A DNA stretch of 64,000 bases from Herbidospora solisilvae (GTDB taxonomy: Bacteria > Actinomycetota > Actinomycetes > Streptosporangiales > Streptosporangiaceae). The stretch is from contig NZ_WXEW01000002.1 in NCBI RefSeq assembly GCF_009901565.1, forward strand, positions 744,001-808,000, written 5' to 3'. The notes beneath the pieces are model-generated. The model saw nothing but the letters and a program-made list of their open reading frames with translations. It was not told the origin of the DNA and made no database searches. The position numbers and the translations under genes are program-made. The stretch's first letter is position 1; each line of letters opens with the position of its first letter. Shown here one piece after another: positions 44,103-52,945 of this stretch.

Positions 44103-45782
44103 TCAGCGGCCCAGGAAGCGCAGCAGTTTCTCGATCGGCCAGGTGTTGATCACGTCGTCGGGGGTCAGCCAGCCGCGCTGGGCGATGCCGACGCCGAACT
44201 TCTGGTTGTCGAGGTGGGGGATGGCGTGGGAGTCGCTGTCGATGGAGAACTTGACGCCGTGGTGGCGGGCCAGGCGGACCAGGTCGGAGGGCAGGTCGGC
44301 GCGGTCGGGGTAGGCGTCGATCTCCAGCGCGGTGCCGGTGCGGGCGGCGGCGCGGAAGATCGCGTCCCAGTCGGCGTCGACGCCCGGACGCCTGCCGATC
44401 TTCCGGGTGGTCGGGTGGCCAATGATGTCGACCTGGGGGTTCTCGCAGGCGGCGATGAACCGGCGGGTCATCTCGTCGCGCGACTGGTTGAAGTGGGAGT
44501 GGACGCTGGCCACGCACACGTCGAAGCCCGCGAGGATCTCCTCGGGCCAGTCGACGCTCCCGTCGGGCCCGATGTTGAGCTCGCTGCCGTGCAGCAGCCG
44601 CATGCCGGGATAGCTCTTCTGGAGCTCGTCGAGCCGGGCCCGCTGCGCCAGGGCCTTCTCCAGCGTCATGCGCTGCATGACCAGGTCGGGGGCGTGGTCG
44701 GTGACGGCGTAGTAGGCGTAGCCGCGCTTGGCGGCGGCGGCCACCATGTCCTCCAGCGTGGCGATGCCGTCGGTCAGGTCGGTGTGGGTGTGCAGGTCGC
44801 CCTTCAGGTCGTCGAGCGTGACCAGCCGGGGCAGCTCATGCTTGAGCGCCGCCTGGATCTCGCCGCCGTCCTCACGGAGGGTCGGGGGGATCCACTCCAT
44901 CCCGAGCGCGGCGTAGATGTCCTCCTCGGTCGCGGCGGCGATGACGTTGTCGTCGGCGTCGAAGAGCCCGTATTCGGAGAGCTTCCACCCCTTCTTCACG
45001 CACATCTCGCGAAGGTGGACGTTGTGCTCCTTCGACCCGGTGAAGTAGATGAGCGCGGCCCCCCACGACTCCTCCGGGACCAGCCGCAGGTCAACCTGGA
45101 GCCCCCGGTCGGTGCGCACCGACGTCTTCTTCTCGCCGCGGGCGATGACCTCGGTGACGTAGGGCTGCCCGGCGAAGCGCTCCATCAGCTCGGGCGAGCC
45201 CACGGCCAGGATGTCGATGTCGCCGACCGTGTCGCGCATCCTGCGGAGCGAACCGGCGAAGGTGATCTGGTCGGCGTCGAGCGAGGCGATGACCCGGTCG
45301 GCCAGCTCGGCCGCGACGCCCAGGTGGACGCGGGTCTCGGCCATCTGCGCGATGCCCTTGAGGATGTTCTCCTCGGTCTTCGGCCCGAAGCCCTTCAGCC
45401 CCTTGAGCCGTCCCTCGCCGATCGCGGCGGCCAGCGCGTCGGGGGAGTCGATGCCGAGCTCCTGGAACAGGAACAGCGCCTTCTTCGGCCCGAGGGTCGG
45501 GATCCTCGTCAGCCGCCGCACGCCGTCGGGCACCTTCGACCGCAGGTCGTCGAGCTGGCGGAAGCTCCCCCGTTCGAGGAACTCCTCCATCTTCTTCGCG
45601 ATCGCCTCGCCGACGCCCGGGATCTGGCGGACCGGGATCTCGCGCAGGTCGTCGGGGTAACCGGCGATCGACTTGGCCGCCTTCTGGTAGCTGCGCACCC
45701 GGAAGGCGTCGCCGCCGTTCAGCGCGAACAGTTCGGCGTACTCTTCCAGGGCCGCAGCGGCCTCGTCATTCGCCCGTGCCAT
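44103..45782 (-). CDS. polX: Family X DNA polymerase with PHP domain (PolX)
   Basis: 559 residues, typical length. N-terminal 8-kDa/HhH region (EEYAELFALNGGDAFRVRSYQKAAKSIAGYP, QIPGVGEAIAKKMEEFL, GPKKALFLFQELG), polymerase palm with the GDIDILAVG motif and VDLRLVPEE, then the C-terminal PHP 3'-5' exonuclease (LKGDLHTHTDLTDG, AVTDHA, SVHSHFN, IDSDSHAI). All PHP metal-ligand histidines appear intact. Acts in gap filling during base-excision repair, in the cytosol. Confidence 0.95.
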   Translation of the reverse strand: MARANDEAAAALEEYAELFALNGGDAFRVRSYQKAAKSIAGYPDDLREIPVRQIPGVGEAIAKKMEEFLERGSFRQLDDLRSKVPDGVRRLTRIPTLGPKKALFLFQELGIDSPDALAAAIGEGRLKGLKGFGPKTEENILKGIAQMAETRVHLGVAAELADRVIASLDADQITFAGSLRRMRDTVGDIDILAVGSPELMERFAGQPYVTEVIARGEKKTSVRTDRGLQVDLRLVPEESWGAALIYFTGSKEHNVHLREMCVKKGWKLSEYGLFDADDNVIAAATEEDIYAALGMEWIPPTLREDGGEIQAALKHELPRLVTLDDLKGDLHTHTDLTDGIATLEDMVAAAAKRGYAYYAVTDHAPDLVMQRMTLEKALAQRARLDELQKSYPGMRLLHGSELNIGPDGSVDWPEEILAGFDVCVASVHSHFNQSRDEMTRRFIAACENPQVDIIGHPTTRKIGRRPGVDADWDAIFRAAARTGTALEIDAYPDRADLPSDLVRLARHHGVKFSIDSDSHAIPHLDNQKFGVGIAQRGWLTPDDVINTWPIEKLLRFLGR

Positions 45783-45787
45783 GCCGA

Positions 45788-47122
45788 TCAGCGTACATAG
45801 CGGTGCTTGACGCCGGGCGGGAAGTCCACCGGGTCGGCGTAGGGCCGCAGCGTGACCAGCGGGAGCTGCCTGTGCTCCGGCACGTAGTGGGCGAACTCGC
45901 TGTTCAGCCGCCGGAGGTGGGCGACGATCTGCGCCGCGACCTCCTTCGCCAGGTCGTCGGACGGCTCCCGGCCGGGGGCGAGCTCGACGGTGACGTGCAG
46001 CCCGTCGGCGCCCTCCGGGGCCGCCAGCACGAACTTGCCGGTCACCGCCCTGTTGACCTCCGGCTGCTCCAGGCCGACCGAGATGTTCTCGGCGTAGACG
46101 TTGGCGCCGTAGAAGGAGACGGCGAAGCGGCTGCGGCCGAAGACGTACACGAACGGAAGCTCGGGCCCCTCGCCCGTCGGCCGGAAGCCGATCCGGTCCA
46201 GCATCTCCCGGTAGGGGATCAGGCCGCCCTCGTCGGCGATGTGGTAGCGGATCAGCGGGATGCCGTTGTCGCCGCTGAACAGCAGCGTTCCGCCGGACTC
46301 CTCGAAGAAGCGGACCGCCGGGTCGTACTGGACGAGCGTCGGCAGCCGGTCGGCCCCGAAGATCTCCCTGGCCTTATCGGGACGGGCGGCCAGATGCCGC
46401 CTGATCTCGATGGACAGCGGCGTCTCGTTGCCCAGGACGCCAGCGTCTGCGGTGCCGTACAACGACGCGAACGACCTGACCGGTTCGGCGATCCCGGCCC
46501 GCTCGGCGACCAGCGTGCGCCACTCCTCGGAGAAGACCTCACCCGCGGTGACGATCTTGATGTTGTACGACGCCCAGGGGAGGTCGAGGGTGTCGATGAC
46601 ATCCTTGACGAAGGGCGGATAGCCGAACAGGACCGTCTGCTCGGCCAGCGGGGCCAGCTGCGGCACGACCCGCGCGATCTCCGCCGGATTGTTCCCCGGG
46701 GCGACGACGGTGATCGGGTAGCCACGGTCCTGGAGGTGCCTGACACAGGCGAGGGTGAACAGGCCGCCCACCCAGGTGCCGAGGGAGAAACACACGACCG
46801 CCAGCGTGGGCCTGCGGCCGAAATTATCCATGACCTGGGCGAACCGGTCGGCGATGACCTTCTCGTCATCGGCGGTCCGCGCCCAGAACGACGGCTCGCC
46901 GGTCGAGCCGGAGGAGACGGCGATCATGCCCTGGAGGACGCCGTCACGGCAGAGGTCGTTGAGCGGGTGGCGCCGGGTGTAGTTGTCCTTGGTCGTGAAG
47001 GGGAGGGTGGCGAAGTCGGCGTCCGTCCTGATGCGGGCCGGGTCGACGTCGTGCTCCCGGAGGAACGCGGCGTAGGCGGGGACGGTGGCCGCGACACGGT
47101 GGAACAACTCGATGGGCGCCAT
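45788..47122 (-). CDS. Phenylacetate-CoA ligase-like adenylate-forming enzyme
   Basis: 444 residues, PaaK-like ANL family. Contains AHDVDP...ATLPFTTKDNYTRRHP at the N-terminus, the P-loop-like AVSSGSTGEPSFWART, the YGTADAGVLGNE motif for adenylate binding and the C-terminal subdomain from FGRSRFAVSFYGANVYAENI. Activates an aromatic or other carboxylate as acyl-adenylate, then thioester. No dedicated pathway genes are adjacent. Five bases separate its stop from the polX start codon on the same strand, so the pair could be transcribed together. Confidence 0.88.
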   Translation of the reverse strand: MAPIELFHRVAATVPAYAAFLREHDVDPARIRTDADFATLPFTTKDNYTRRHPLNDLCRDGVLQGMIAVSSGSTGEPSFWARTADDEKVIADRFAQVMDNFGRRPTLAVVCFSLGTWVGGLFTLACVRHLQDRGYPITVVAPGNNPAEIARVVPQLAPLAEQTVLFGYPPFVKDVIDTLDLPWASYNIKIVTAGEVFSEEWRTLVAERAGIAEPVRSFASLYGTADAGVLGNETPLSIEIRRHLAARPDKAREIFGADRLPTLVQYDPAVRFFEESGGTLLFSGDNGIPLIRYHIADEGGLIPYREMLDRIGFRPTGEGPELPFVYVFGRSRFAVSFYGANVYAENISVGLEQPEVNRAVTGKFVLAAPEGADGLHVTVELAPGREPSDDLAKEVAAQIVAHLRRLNSEFAHYVPEHRQLPLVTLRPYADPVDFPPGVKHRYVR

Positions 47123-47145
47123 GGGGGCGACTGTATCGTCCGGAT

Positions 47146-47358
47146 ATGGGCGTTCGAGGGGTGGTGCGGGAGTGGCACGCCGACGAGGGGTGGGGGGTCA
47201 TCGACTCTCCGGAGACGCCGGGCGGGTGCTGGACGCACTTCAGCCATATCCGGGCTGTGGGGTATCGGGTGTTGACTGCGGGGCAGCCTGTCGACCTGGA
47301 GTGGGAGGCTCCGGGGCAGGACGGGTATGCGTTCCGGGCGGTGTCGGTGTCGGCGTGA
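47146..47358 (+). CDS. Cold-shock-domain-like protein
   Basis: 70 residues, OB-fold. Begins MGVRGVVREWHADEGWGVIDSPETPGGCWTHFSHI, which follows the CSD plan G.V..W....G.G.I......D.F.H.S, but RNP-1 is degenerate (GWGVID instead of KGFGFI) and the phenylalanine-rich surface is partly replaced. A divergent single-domain nucleic-acid binder. Divergent from the ligase gene, with start codons 23 bases apart. Confidence 0.85.
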   Translation: MGVRGVVREWHADEGWGVIDSPETPGGCWTHFSHIRAVGYRVLTAGQPVDLEWEAPGQDGYAFRAVSVSA

Positions 47359-47475
47359 CCCGGCGGGGCATGGTCTGTTCCGGGGTCGCCGGTGCTGGTC
47401 GGCGGCTCCGGGTTGGCGTGAAGTGGCCCGGCTGCGGAAGGGGGAGCGCCGGACCACCGGCCTCAAGGGGTCGGC

Positions 47476-47958
47476 TCAGTAGAGGCCTTCTTCGGTGTTG
47501 GACTGGGCGCTGATGGTCGCGCCGTCGCCGTCGATGAACTTCGCGACGATGTAGACCTCGTCGCCGTTGTTGGCGAAGCCGCTGTCCTCGTTGAGGAACG
47601 AGCCCTGGGGGACCTCCCAGCCGTAGTCGAGGTGGATGCCGTCCGGGCCGGCGGTCAGGCCGTAGTCGTCCTTGTACCAGGTGACCGGGCCGTAGAGCAG
47701 CGGGTCGGTGCCCGGGTCGCTGCCGTAGAAACGGACCTGGATCCGGGCGCCGTGGATGAGGTATCCGTTGGCGTCGTACTCGTTCATGGGGACGTGCACG
47801 CTCAGGTTGATGGTCCGGGCGGCCGGCACGCCGTTGTTGAAGCCGATTTCGAGGTGGGCGGTGATCTCGGTCGCGGCCTGGGCGGGGGCCGTGGTCAGGC
47901 CGATGACGCCGACGGTGGCGACGAGGGTTGCGGCCAGCCGGGTGAGAACGCTTTTCAT
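47476..47958 (-). CDS. Small secreted protein (160 aa)
   Basis: Clear Sec signal peptide (MKSVLTRLAATLVATVGVIGLTTAPAQA). The mature part of about 130 residues is beta-rich, acidic and aromatic (LEIGFNNGVPAARTINLSVHVPM, IQVRFYGSDPGTDPLLYGPVTWYKDDYGL, DEVYIVAKFIDGDG) and lacks cysteines. No known family or catalytic motif. Resembles small single-domain secreted beta-sandwich proteins of actinomycetes. ATG with GAGAAGGACAGACCC upstream. Confidence 0.8.
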   Translation of the reverse strand: MKSVLTRLAATLVATVGVIGLTTAPAQAATEITAHLEIGFNNGVPAARTINLSVHVPMNEYDANGYLIHGARIQVRFYGSDPGTDPLLYGPVTWYKDDYGLTAGPDGIHLDYGWEVPQGSFLNEDSGFANNGDEVYIVAKFIDGDGATISAQSNTEEGLY

Positions 47959-48297
47959 GGGTCTGTCCTTCTCGGGTTCTGTATCAAGTTCGAGACGCGG
48001 CCGGTGGCCGGTGTCTCACCCATAAGGCGTTCCACGCCGTTCCGCCGGAGGGACACGTGGTGGAACCGATCGCCTTTCGCCGGCCGGGACGGTGAACTGG
48101 ACAGGCACCCGGGCGGCCGAGATGCCGATGGCGGCGATCCGCCCGAAGTCGCGCGCCCACCTGCGCACATTCTGATCGGCCCGTGCCGGACCAGAGGGTT
48201 TCGCAGCCTTACTCGTTTCGCGGGATCGGAGACGCGCTTCGGCCGCATCCAGGCCGACGGGTACCGCGCGCCCGTCGGCCTGGATCGGGCGCCTGTC
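47959..48297. other. 339-bp gap without a recognisable gene
   Basis: Lies between the start of the secreted-protein gene and the stop of the aldo/keto reductase gene. Apart from the strong hairpin at 48247-48285, I see no RNA gene or family-like reading frame. A short plus-strand frame ending near 48176 (WTGTRAAEMPMAAIRPKS) might be a gene remnant, but nothing identifies it. Confidence 0.5.
48247..48285 (-). terminator. Strong terminator hairpin of the aldo/keto reductase gene
   Basis: Perfect 15-bp stem ATCCAGGCCGACGGG (48247-48261) / CCCGTCGGCCTGGAT (48271-48285) with a 9-base loop, starting 12 bases after the reductase stop. Confidence 0.75.
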
Positions 48298-49272
48298 TCA
48301 GAAGTGGGCGGACCGGGGCTGGTAGGGCTCCTGGAGAGAGGCCAGTTCCTTGTCCGACAGATCGAGACCGACGGCGGCCAGGGCGTCGCCGATGTGGCCG
48401 TCCTTGGTCGCGCCGATGATGGGTGCGACCATGCCGGGCTGGTGGAGCAGCCAGGCCAGCGCGAGAGTCGCGGGGGCGACGCCTCTTTCTCCGGCGAGTT
48501 CGGCCACCTTCGCCAGGACGTCTCCGTCTCCCGGTCCGCCGTACAGGAAGCGCTGGCGGTCGCCGTCGCCCTCCTGGCGGGTGGTGTGCTGCTCCTGCCC
48601 GGCGCGGGCCAGCAGGCCCCTCGCCAGCGGGGACCACGGGATGAGGCCCACGCCCTGGTCGGCGCAGAGCGGGATCATCTCGCGCTCCTCCTCGCGGTAG
48701 AGGAGGTTGTAGTGGTTCTGCATCGACACGAACCTGGTCCAGCCGTTGACCTCGGCGACGTGCTGGGCCTTGGCGAACTGCCATGCGCGCATGGAGCTCG
48801 CGCCGATGTATCTCGCCTTGCCTGCCTTCACGACGTCGTGCAGGGCCTCCATCGTTTCTTCGATGGGGGTTTCGTCGTCCCAGCGGTGGATCTGGTAGAG
48901 GTCGACGAAGTCGGTGCCCAGGCGGGTGAGGGAGTCGTCGATGGCGGCCATGATGTGCTTGCGCGACAGGCCCTTGTCGTTGTGGCCCTGGCGGACGGGG
49001 AAGAACACCTTCGTCGCGAGGACGTAGTCGTCGCGGCGGTCGAAGAACTTCCTGAGCAGATTGCCGGTGACGACTTCGGAGGCGCCGGCTGAGTAGACGT
49101 CGGCGGTGTCGAAGAAGGTGATGCCCGCTTCGACGGCCTGGCGGACGAGGGGTTCGGCCTGGTCTTCGGGGAGGATCCAGCTCGCGGCTTCGCTCGGTTG
49201 GCCGTAGCTCATCATGCCGAGGCAGATGCGGCTGACCTTGAGTCCTGTTCGTCCCAAACGTACGTATTCCAT
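48298..49272 (-). CDS. Aldo/keto reductase
   Basis: 324 residues, TIM-barrel AKR. Begins MEYVRLGRTGLKVSRICLGMMSYG; catalytic tetrad region DTADVYSAGASE (Asp, Tyr) and ATKVFF (Lys), then YQIHRWDDETPIEET (His). NADPH-site segments IPWSPLARGLL and IIGATKDGHI are present. Reduces aldehydes or ketones with NADPH; substrate unknown. Intact. A truncated second copy of the first 75 or so codons lies at 52.9 kb on the same strand, with its leader also duplicated. Confidence 0.95.
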   Translation of the reverse strand: MEYVRLGRTGLKVSRICLGMMSYGQPSEAASWILPEDQAEPLVRQAVEAGITFFDTADVYSAGASEVVTGNLLRKFFDRRDDYVLATKVFFPVRQGHNDKGLSRKHIMAAIDDSLTRLGTDFVDLYQIHRWDDETPIEETMEALHDVVKAGKARYIGASSMRAWQFAKAQHVAEVNGWTRFVSMQNHYNLLYREEEREMIPLCADQGVGLIPWSPLARGLLARAGQEQHTTRQEGDGDRQRFLYGGPGDGDVLAKVAELAGERGVAPATLALAWLLHQPGMVAPIIGATKDGHIGDALAAVGLDLSDKELASLQEPYQPRSAHF

Positions 49273-50469
49273 AAGTGCGACCCTAGATCGTGATCAGGGC
49301 CGGGATGCCAGGGGTCCATGGCCTCATCTCTGGCCTGCCTGCCGAATGACGGCTTATCCGGGATCGCCAGAGCTTGACGGACGAAGCCCCTGGAGGACCT
49401 GTGCATGCCGAGCAAGGACAGGCATTCATCCGCCGGACGGTGCGACTCGACGGCAAGCCGCTGGAAATACCGACTACCGGGAAGACGGCGACGACTTCTG
49501 CGCCCGCCACGCCCAGCACCTGGCCGCCCGTCATCAAAAGGCGCTGGAACGCCATTACTTAATGGGCAGGCCCGCTATCTGCGCCAGGATGATCACTGCG
49601 TCGCCTTGTGCCGCCATTCCGTGACCATTGAAGGATTCGGCCGATAGAGACCGCGGAGGAGCATTATTGCCACGCGGGAGATCCCGCTTCGTAGCGACCT
49701 GGACGCTCTCATGATTGATGCCAGGCCCTCCTGATTCCCTTGGAAATCGGCCATTGAAAACGCGGCTGATGCGTCGCGGGCAAGCGTGCGGCCCGACGTC
49801 CTTCGAACACCGCCTGCCGATGACCGGGTCTGTCTCGACGAGCGGCGTTACCTCGCGGTCCCCATCGTTATGGCCCTCGACCGTCGACGGCCCACGCCGG
49901 TGTCGGGATGAACCGTCGATTCGACATTCTCGAATGCCCGGTCGATCGGCCGGGAAGTCCGCGAATCGAAACCCTTGACAAGGTGTCTCGCATTTATCGA
50001 GGCTGTGGTGAGGTAGCAAATCGAAGAGGATTCGAGTTATTCGAATGGTGGCGACAGGAATGACGGCGACGAGGAAGTCGTCGAATACGATTAAGGTGTT
50101 CGAGCTGCTGGAGACGGGTGCGAGCGCGTGCGATCCGGCAGCCGCGTGCCATCGCTCCGCCGCATCCCTGCTCGAGCTCGGCGTCCTGGAGAAGGACCCG
50201 ACCGGCCCAGCCGATATGCGTACACGGTGTTCCAGGACACACGGCACGGCCAAGAGCTACGAGTACCGGTCTCGCACGGACTCCCGGCACCTGTCGCGAC
50301 GCTCGTGCTCACCGATGGTGGCGGGAAGGAGTTGCCGCGCGCGAGCGCGACCGACGAGTGAATCGAACCAGCGCACATCGGCACCCGTGACGGGGGCCGC
50401 GCCGCGGGCGCGGTCCCGAGGCCCGGAGCGGCACGAACGGACGCCTTGCTCAACCGAAAAGGAAGTGCA
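49273..50469. other. Gene-poor 1.2-kb stretch with decayed coding remnants
   Basis: No intact gene is convincing. Base composition dips and AT-rich patches appear. Two stretches look like broken genes. First, plus strand about 49400-49560: GQAFIRRTVRLDGKPLEI, then a frame change to YREDGDDFCARHAQHLAARHQ. Second, about 50060-50361: ACHRSAASLLELGVLEKD in one frame, then YTVFQDTRHGQELRVPVSHG and LTDGGGKELPRASATDE in another. Neither matches a family I know. A small palindrome ATTCGA-GTTAT-TCGAAT lies at 50030-50046. Confidence 0.45.
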
Positions 50470-52362
50470 TTGAAAGCAACAACTCGCAATCGTGGACGTC
50501 GCTCGACCGTGGCGGCCCTGAGCGTGGTCACCCTGGGGGCGTCTCTGCTCCTCAACGCGACGCCGACCGCCGCGACGTCGGCCGCCGCGGAGGGGACCGT
50601 CGCCTCGATCGTCTTAGGCGAGGTCAACGAGGAGAACGGTCTTCGCCAGATCGAGCAGGGTGACGGCACGACCGCGCCCGTGACGGTCGGCGGGCGGAAC
50701 GCCCGCAAGACCGTGCAGACCTCGGCGCCGGCGCAGCACATGTACTTCCAGGTCGACGACGCGGTCGCCTTCGACGGCGCGTACGTCGCGTGCCTGCAGG
50801 TCGAGTACTTCGACGAGGGCGGTGCCACCTTCCGCGTCCAGTACGACTCGACCAGCAGCGCCTACGGCTCGACGGGTTCGGTCAACCGCACCGGGTCGAA
50901 CACGTGGAAGACGGCGGGCTTCGAGCTGATGGACGCCCGGTTCGCCAACCGCGAGAACGGCGGCGCCGACTTCCGCGTCGAGGCGGGCACGACCGGGGTG
51001 ACCTTGCAGAACGTGAAGTTGACGATCATCCAGGACGACGACGGCGTGACCCCGCCGTGCGCGGCCGCCGAGCCCGAGCCGGAGCCCACCCCCATCCGCT
51101 GGCGGCTCAAGTATGACGAGCCGTTCAACAAGAAGATCCGCACCGAGGCCAGCCCGTGGGTGCTCGACGACTACAGCGACCCGGTCGACGACTACAACGA
51201 CGACAACGGCGACCTCTACCGACTTCAGCTCGGTCCCGAGTTCGACGCGTCGATGGCGACCATGCGGACCTACCGGCAGGAGACCGAGTTCGGCAAGGAC
51301 GGCTGGCTCACGGCGTCCCTCTCCACGCGTGAGAGCGGCGGGCGGGTCGACGACAGCTACACCGACACCGCCGAACGTCCGTCGATCAAGACGGAGAAGC
51401 TGGACACCGTGGGCGCCGTCGCCAACATCACGGTGCCTCACTACACGGGTGGCGCGATCATCCGCAACACCGAGCCGCTGCCGAAGTACTACCGCATCGA
51501 GTACGAGCTCAAGACGCTCGACTTCGGCGGCCTGCGCAACGGGTCGCTGTTCTACGACGGCAAGTACAACGGCTACAAGCTCGGGGAGTGCAAGACGTTC
51601 TACCCCTGGGTCAGCAACCCCAACGACATCGACCCGAACGACCCCTGCGCCACCCGCTCGGTGCGGGAGGACAGCAACGAGGCGTACAACGCCTTCCACT
51701 TCATGTCGATCCTCGACTTCCCGGCGATGCCCCGGAACCTGGCGATGTACCACTGGCACCGCAAGGTGCTGATGGACCAGTTCAGCCCGGCCCCGTCCCG
51801 GAACACCACCGGCTACGACGTCTGCAACTCGCTGACCGGTCAGAAGTACCCCTGGGACCAGAGCAACAAGACCACGGTCAACATGCTCTACTTCACGGGT
51901 TCGCTCGGTCAGTCGCAGACGTTCGTGACGAGCTGCGACCGCCGCCCGGTCTCCGGCGTGCAGAAGTCGGCCGTGGAACTGCAGCCCGAGCTGATGCCCC
52001 ACAAGGACTACTCCTTCGCCATCGAGCGCACCCCGGCGGGTTACACGATGGAGGTCAGCGGCGTCTTCAAGCACGTCGGCAAGCAGACCTACCGGTTCAC
52101 CCGGGGCTTCATCGACGACGACGCCGGCGTGATCGGGGCCAACGTCCCGATCTTCCACTACAACGTGGACGCCTCGGAGTACAACGGCCAGTTCAACACC
52201 TCGCACACCGCGGGGGGCGCCTTCGGCTCCAAGACGTGGGACAACCAGTGGCCGGCCGGCTCGGCCTACCCTGACTACTTCGTCATCGGTGAGCCGTACA
52301 CGAACGTCGGCGAGGGCCAGGCCCGCATCGACAACATCCGGCTGTACGTGCCGAAGGACTAG
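50470..52362 (+). CDS. Large secreted beta-rich protein, possible carbohydrate-active enzyme
   Basis: 630 residues from TTG 50470 (GGAAG four bases upstream). N-terminal signal TTRNRGRRSTVAALSVVTLGASLLLNA contains paired arginines and could use Tat. Residues about 45-200 form a galactose-binding-like sandwich (CLQVEYFDEGGATFRVQYDS, TWKTAGFELMDARFANRENGGADFRV) of a type appended to glycan-degrading enzymes. After a Glu-Pro linker a second domain of about 400 residues is aromatic-rich (YRIEYELKTLDFGGLRNGSLFYDGKYNGYKL, MYHWHRKVLMDQ, YFVIGEPYTNVGEGQARIDNIRLYV), suggesting a concanavalin-like jelly roll as in GH16-type or lyase proteins. The family is not identified. Isolated inside a decayed region. 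Confidence 0.75.
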   Translation: MKATTRNRGRRSTVAALSVVTLGASLLLNATPTAATSAAAEGTVASIVLGEVNEENGLRQIEQGDGTTAPVTVGGRNARKTVQTSAPAQHMYFQVDDAVAFDGAYVACLQVEYFDEGGATFRVQYDSTSSAYGSTGSVNRTGSNTWKTAGFELMDARFANRENGGADFRVEAGTTGVTLQNVKLTIIQDDDGVTPPCAAAEPEPEPTPIRWRLKYDEPFNKKIRTEASPWVLDDYSDPVDDYNDDNGDLYRLQLGPEFDASMATMRTYRQETEFGKDGWLTASLSTRESGGRVDDSYTDTAERPSIKTEKLDTVGAVANITVPHYTGGAIIRNTEPLPKYYRIEYELKTLDFGGLRNGSLFYDGKYNGYKLGECKTFYPWVSNPNDIDPNDPCATRSVREDSNEAYNAFHFMSILDFPAMPRNLAMYHWHRKVLMDQFSPAPSRNTTGYDVCNSLTGQKYPWDQSNKTTVNMLYFTGSLGQSQTFVTSCDRRPVSGVQKSAVELQPELMPHKDYSFAIERTPAGYTMEVSGVFKHVGKQTYRFTRGFIDDDAGVIGANVPIFHYNVDASEYNGQFNTSHTAGGAFGSKTWDNQWPAGSAYPDYFVIGEPYTNVGEGQARIDNIRLYVPKD

Positions 52363-52462
52363 GCACGGGAGAACCGACGCGGCCGCGCCCCTGTGACCTC
52401 AGACCGCACCCAGGGGCGCGGCCCGTGCTCCGGATCAGGCGATCCTTCATTCGAGTCTTCGA

Positions 52463-52899
52463 TCAGTTAGCAGCCGATGCTGGCCCGAGCCATGGACCAC
52501 CTCCCTGACGGACGGGGGGCGGTACATCTTCGAACCGAAGGGGCACGGCTTCCGAGCGATGGCCCTGGTGGGCGATCGTGGTGAGGTCGACCTGCGGTCG
52601 CGCGGCGCTGACCCTGCCGGGACCCAGGCTTCCCCGAGGTCGTGCAGGCGGTCGGCGCGTTCTTGCCGCGAAGAACTTCCTGAGCAGGTTGCCCATGACG
52701 ATCTACGAGGCGCCGGCGAGTAGATGTTGGCGGGGTCGAAGAAGGTGACGTGCACTTCCAGGGCCTGGCGGACCAGGGCTTCGGACTGGTCTTCGGGGAG
52801 CATCCACTCCGCGCCTTCGCTGGGGCGACCGTATCTCATCATGCCGTGACAGATACGGCTGATGTTCAGGCCCGTGGTGCCCAGACGTGCACAATCCAT
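52463..52899 (-). pseudogene. Truncated, frameshifted aldo/keto reductase copy
   Basis: From ATG 52899 it reads MDCARLGTTGLNISRICHGMMRYGRPSEGAEWMLPEDQSEALVRQALE, aligning with the intact reductase at 48298-49272. The catalytic DTAD.Y segment has become DPANIYSPA, and the frame is lost just after. GNLLRKFFAARTRR continues in another frame, and then similarity stops, so over 240 residues are missing. The leader (GACCCTAGACCGTGA against GACCCTAGATCGTGA) is duplicated as well. Confidence 0.85.
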
Positions 52900-52945
52900 G
52901 GGTTCGACCCTAGACCGTGAGCTTGGGCACGGGTGGTCGAGGGGG

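Noticed and set aside
49555-50253. 232-codon minus-strand frame in the gene-poor stretch
   Set aside because: No ribosome site, no recognisable domain, composition like random high-GC sequence; competing plus-strand remnants look more protein-like.
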